This document shows, in pieces, positions 62,459 to 64,000 of a stretch of 64,000 nucleotides of DNA. The DNA comes from Streptomyces durmitorensis (lineage in GTDB: Bacteria; Actinomycetota; Actinomycetes; Streptomycetales; Streptomycetaceae): contig NZ_CP097289.1 in the NCBI RefSeq assembly GCF_023498005.1, forward strand, positions 8,370,001 through 8,434,000, written 5' to 3'. The translations under genes were made by a program, and so were the position numbers. The notes beneath the pieces were generated by a model. That model saw nothing but the letters and a program-made list of their open reading frames with translations, made no database searches and was not told the DNA's origin. Each line of letters starts with the position of its first letter. The first letter of the stretch is position 1.

Positions 62459-63210
62459 GCGCCGCCGATCTGCACACGCTGACGGGTGCGTACGTCCTGC
62501 ACGCCCTCACCGACGAGGAGCGCACGGAGTTCGAGCTGCACCTGCAGGAGTGCGAGGCCTGTGCCCAGGAGGTGAGCGAACTTGCCGCGACGGCAGGGCG
62601 GTTGGCCCGTGCCGTGTCGGCCGCCCCGCCGGCGCAGATGAAGGCCGACGTGCTGCGGCGGATCGCCACCGTCCGCCAGCTGCCGCCGCACACGCCCACA
62701 CCGGCGAGGACCACCGGTGGCACGAGCCGCGGGCGACAGCTGTCCCGCTTCGCCCTCGCCGCGTGTCTGGCCCTGGCCGCCGGGTTCGGCGGGGTCGCCG
62801 TATGGCAGAACCAGCGGGCCGACGAGGCGGGCGAGCGTGCCGAACAGGCGCGGCAACAGGCCGAGCAGCTGGCCCAGGTGCTCGCGGCGCCGGACGCCAA
62901 GGCGTCCACCGGCCGGCTCACCGACGGTGCGACCGGCACGGTCGTGGTGGCCAAGAGCCTCAACCAGGCCGCGTTCGTGGCGGCCAAGATGCCCGAGCCG
63001 CCCTCGGGCAAGGTCTATCAACTGTGGTTCAACGACGACGGAACGATGCGCTCGGCCGGTCTGATGAATCCGGGCCGCAGTACCGAAGCGGTGCTGCTCG
63101 ACGGCCCGGTGGACAAGGCATCCGGCATCGGCATCACCGTGGAACCGGCGGGCGGCTCCGATGAGCCGACGTCCGACCCGGTGGCCCTGATGAACTTCCC
63201 CACGGCCTGA
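62455..63210 (+). CDS. Membrane anti-sigma factor, RskA-like
   Basis: A 251-residue anti-sigma factor. The N-terminal zinc-type anti-sigma domain has His29, Cys33 and Cys36 (HLQECEAC), a common sigma-binding fold. A membrane span lies at about residues 96-115 (FALAACLALAAGFGGVAVW) and the extracytoplasmic part has the RskA C-terminal block (PEPPSGKVYQLWFNDDGTMRSAGLM). The start overlaps the sigma gene stop. Release of the sigma factor would need proteolysis or zinc-site oxidation. Confidence 0.93.
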   Translation: MSAADLHTLTGAYVLHALTDEERTEFELHLQECEACAQEVSELAATAGRLARAVSAAPPAQMKADVLRRIATVRQLPPHTPTPARTTGGTSRGRQLSRFALAACLALAAGFGGVAVWQNQRADEAGERAEQARQQAEQLAQVLAAPDAKASTGRLTDGATGTVVVAKSLNQAAFVAAKMPEPPSGKVYQLWFNDDGTMRSAGLMNPGRSTEAVLLDGPVDKASGIGITVEPAGGSDEPTSDPVALMNFPTA

Positions 63211-63246
63211 GGGGCCGCAGAACATGAACATGAGGAGCCGCAGAAA

Positions 63247-64000
63247 GTGACTGTCTCGATCGTCCTGTTCACCTCCGATCTCCGGCTGCACGACAACCCG
63301 GCGCTGCGCGCCGCGCAGCGCGAGGCGGACCGGATCGTCCCCCTGTTCGTGTACGACGAGGGGCTGCGGTCCACGGGATTCGCCGTCCCCAACCGGCTGG
63401 CCTTTCTCGCCGACTGCCTGGCGGACCTGGACGCGGGGCTGCGCAAGCGCGGCGGTCGCCTCGTGGTCCGCAGCGGTGACGTCGTCGACCAGGTCCACCG
63501 GGTGGCGCGGGAGACCGGCGCGACGCGGGTGCACGTCGCGGCAGGGGTGAGCCGGTACGCGACGCGGCGCGAGGAGCGGCTGCGGGCCGCGCTGGGCGAC
63601 ACCGACTGCCGCCTGGTCGTGCACGACGCGGTGGTCACGGCGGTCGCACCGGGGGAGCTGCTCCCCGCGGGCAACGACCACTACGCCGTGTTCACCCCGT
63701 ACTTCCGGCGCTGGGCGGCAGCGGGCGTACGGGATGTCCTGGCCGCTCCGCGCACGGTGCGGGTCGCCGACGTGACGTCGGAGCAGGTGCTGCCGCGCAG
63801 CGAGATCGGCGGCGTCTCGCCGGGACTCGACGCCGGGGGTGAGGACGCCGGACGCCGGCGGCTGCGGTCCTGGCTGTCCGGCGGCGTCGCGGGGTACGAG
63901 GACGGCCACGACGACATCGCGGGAGATGCCACGTCGCGCCTCTCGCCCCACCTCCACTTCGGCACCCTGTCGGCGGCCGAGGTCATCCGCGAGGCATCCC
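63247..64000 (+). CDS. phr: Deoxyribodipyrimidine photolyase, 3' end cut by window edge
   Basis: Starting at the GTG at 63247, the frame is open to the end of the window (about 251 residues). The N-terminal photolyase antenna domain is clear (VLFTSDLRLHDNPALRAA, DRIVPLFVYDEGL, FLADCLADLDAGLRKRGGRLVV), and the first part of the FAD domain (RLSPHLHFGTLSAAEVIRE) follows. The enzyme repairs UV-induced pyrimidine dimers with blue light. It sits directly downstream of the sigma/anti-sigma pair, 36 bases away, so it may be in its regulon. Confidence 0.93.
   Translation, partial: MTVSIVLFTSDLRLHDNPALRAAQREADRIVPLFVYDEGLRSTGFAVPNRLAFLADCLADLDAGLRKRGGRLVVRSGDVVDQVHRVARETGATRVHVAAGVSRYATRREERLRAALGDTDCRLVVHDAVVTAVAPGELLPAGNDHYAVFTPYFRRWAAAGVRDVLAAPRTVRVADVTSEQVLPRSEIGGVSPGLDAGGEDAGRRRLRSWLSGGVAGYEDGHDDIAGDATSRLSPHLHFGTLSAAEVIREAS

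Overview
The window is high-GC actinobacterial DNA that reads as a Streptomyces chromosome. GTG and TTG starts are common, start/stop overlaps (ATGA, GTGA) tie genes into operons, many exported proteins carry Tat or lipoprotein signals, and LacI, IclR, PadR and DrrAB-type genes are typical of the genus. No rRNA, tRNA, CRISPR array, insertion sequence or phage gene was seen.

Most of the window is a plant cell-wall and oligosaccharide utilisation region made of separate locally regulated modules. (1) 1-13.6 kb: a GH31 alpha-xylosidase cut by the window edge and a PL3 pectate lyase on the plus strand. On the minus strand is a long sugar/sugar-acid cluster: enolase-superfamily dehydratase, zinc dehydrogenase, a possible U32-like protein, a ChvE/MmsA/MmsB-type ABC importer, galactose mutarotase and GH43. 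A divergent IclR gene probably controls it. (2) 13.6-22.8 kb: ogt, then a six-gene minus-strand operon with a CUT1 ABC importer, an embedded LacI repressor, a GH5-like two-domain hydrolase and a GH3 enzyme. (3) 22.9-25.5 kb: a dienoyl-CoA reductase-like flavoenzyme followed by PadR, with a perfect palindrome over the predicted -35 box of the reductase. (4) 25.6-32 kb: cell-surface proteins, a GH75 chitosanase, the PTS-linked dihydroxyacetone kinase dhaKLM and a lipoprotein. (5) 32.2-42.2 kb: the xylan module, bxlR then bxlEFGA, a GH62 arabinofuranosidase and a GH10 xylanase, with three decayed genes: a LacI tail, a frameshifted Tat-signal gene, and a tiny cellulase (GH6) remnant that still carries CebR-like boxes. 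(6) 42.2-51.3 kb: LysR/F420-dependent reductase, nitrilase/APC permease/TetR, a membrane protein, a DrrAB-type exporter, small membrane and hydrophilic proteins and a flavin-reductase-like protein. (7) 51.4-60.2 kb: a beta-1,6-galactan module with a GH30 endo-galactanase, GH42 beta-galactosidase, CUT1 importer and divergent LacI, with two copies of a 14-bp palindrome. (8) 60.3-64 kb: an SDR/DUF2867-like protein, an ECF sigma factor with RskA-like anti-sigma, and a photolyase cut by the window end.

The working model is extracellular attack (PL3, GH43, GH62, GH10, GH30, GH75), uptake of small oligosaccharides by dedicated ABC importers, and intracellular trimming by GH31, GH3, GH42 and the GH5-like enzyme. 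Each module carries its own repressor and recognisable inverted-repeat operators. Three CUT1 importers and one CUT2 importer lack their own ATPases except for the CUT2 system, so the CUT1 systems presumably share a distant MsiK-type ATPase.
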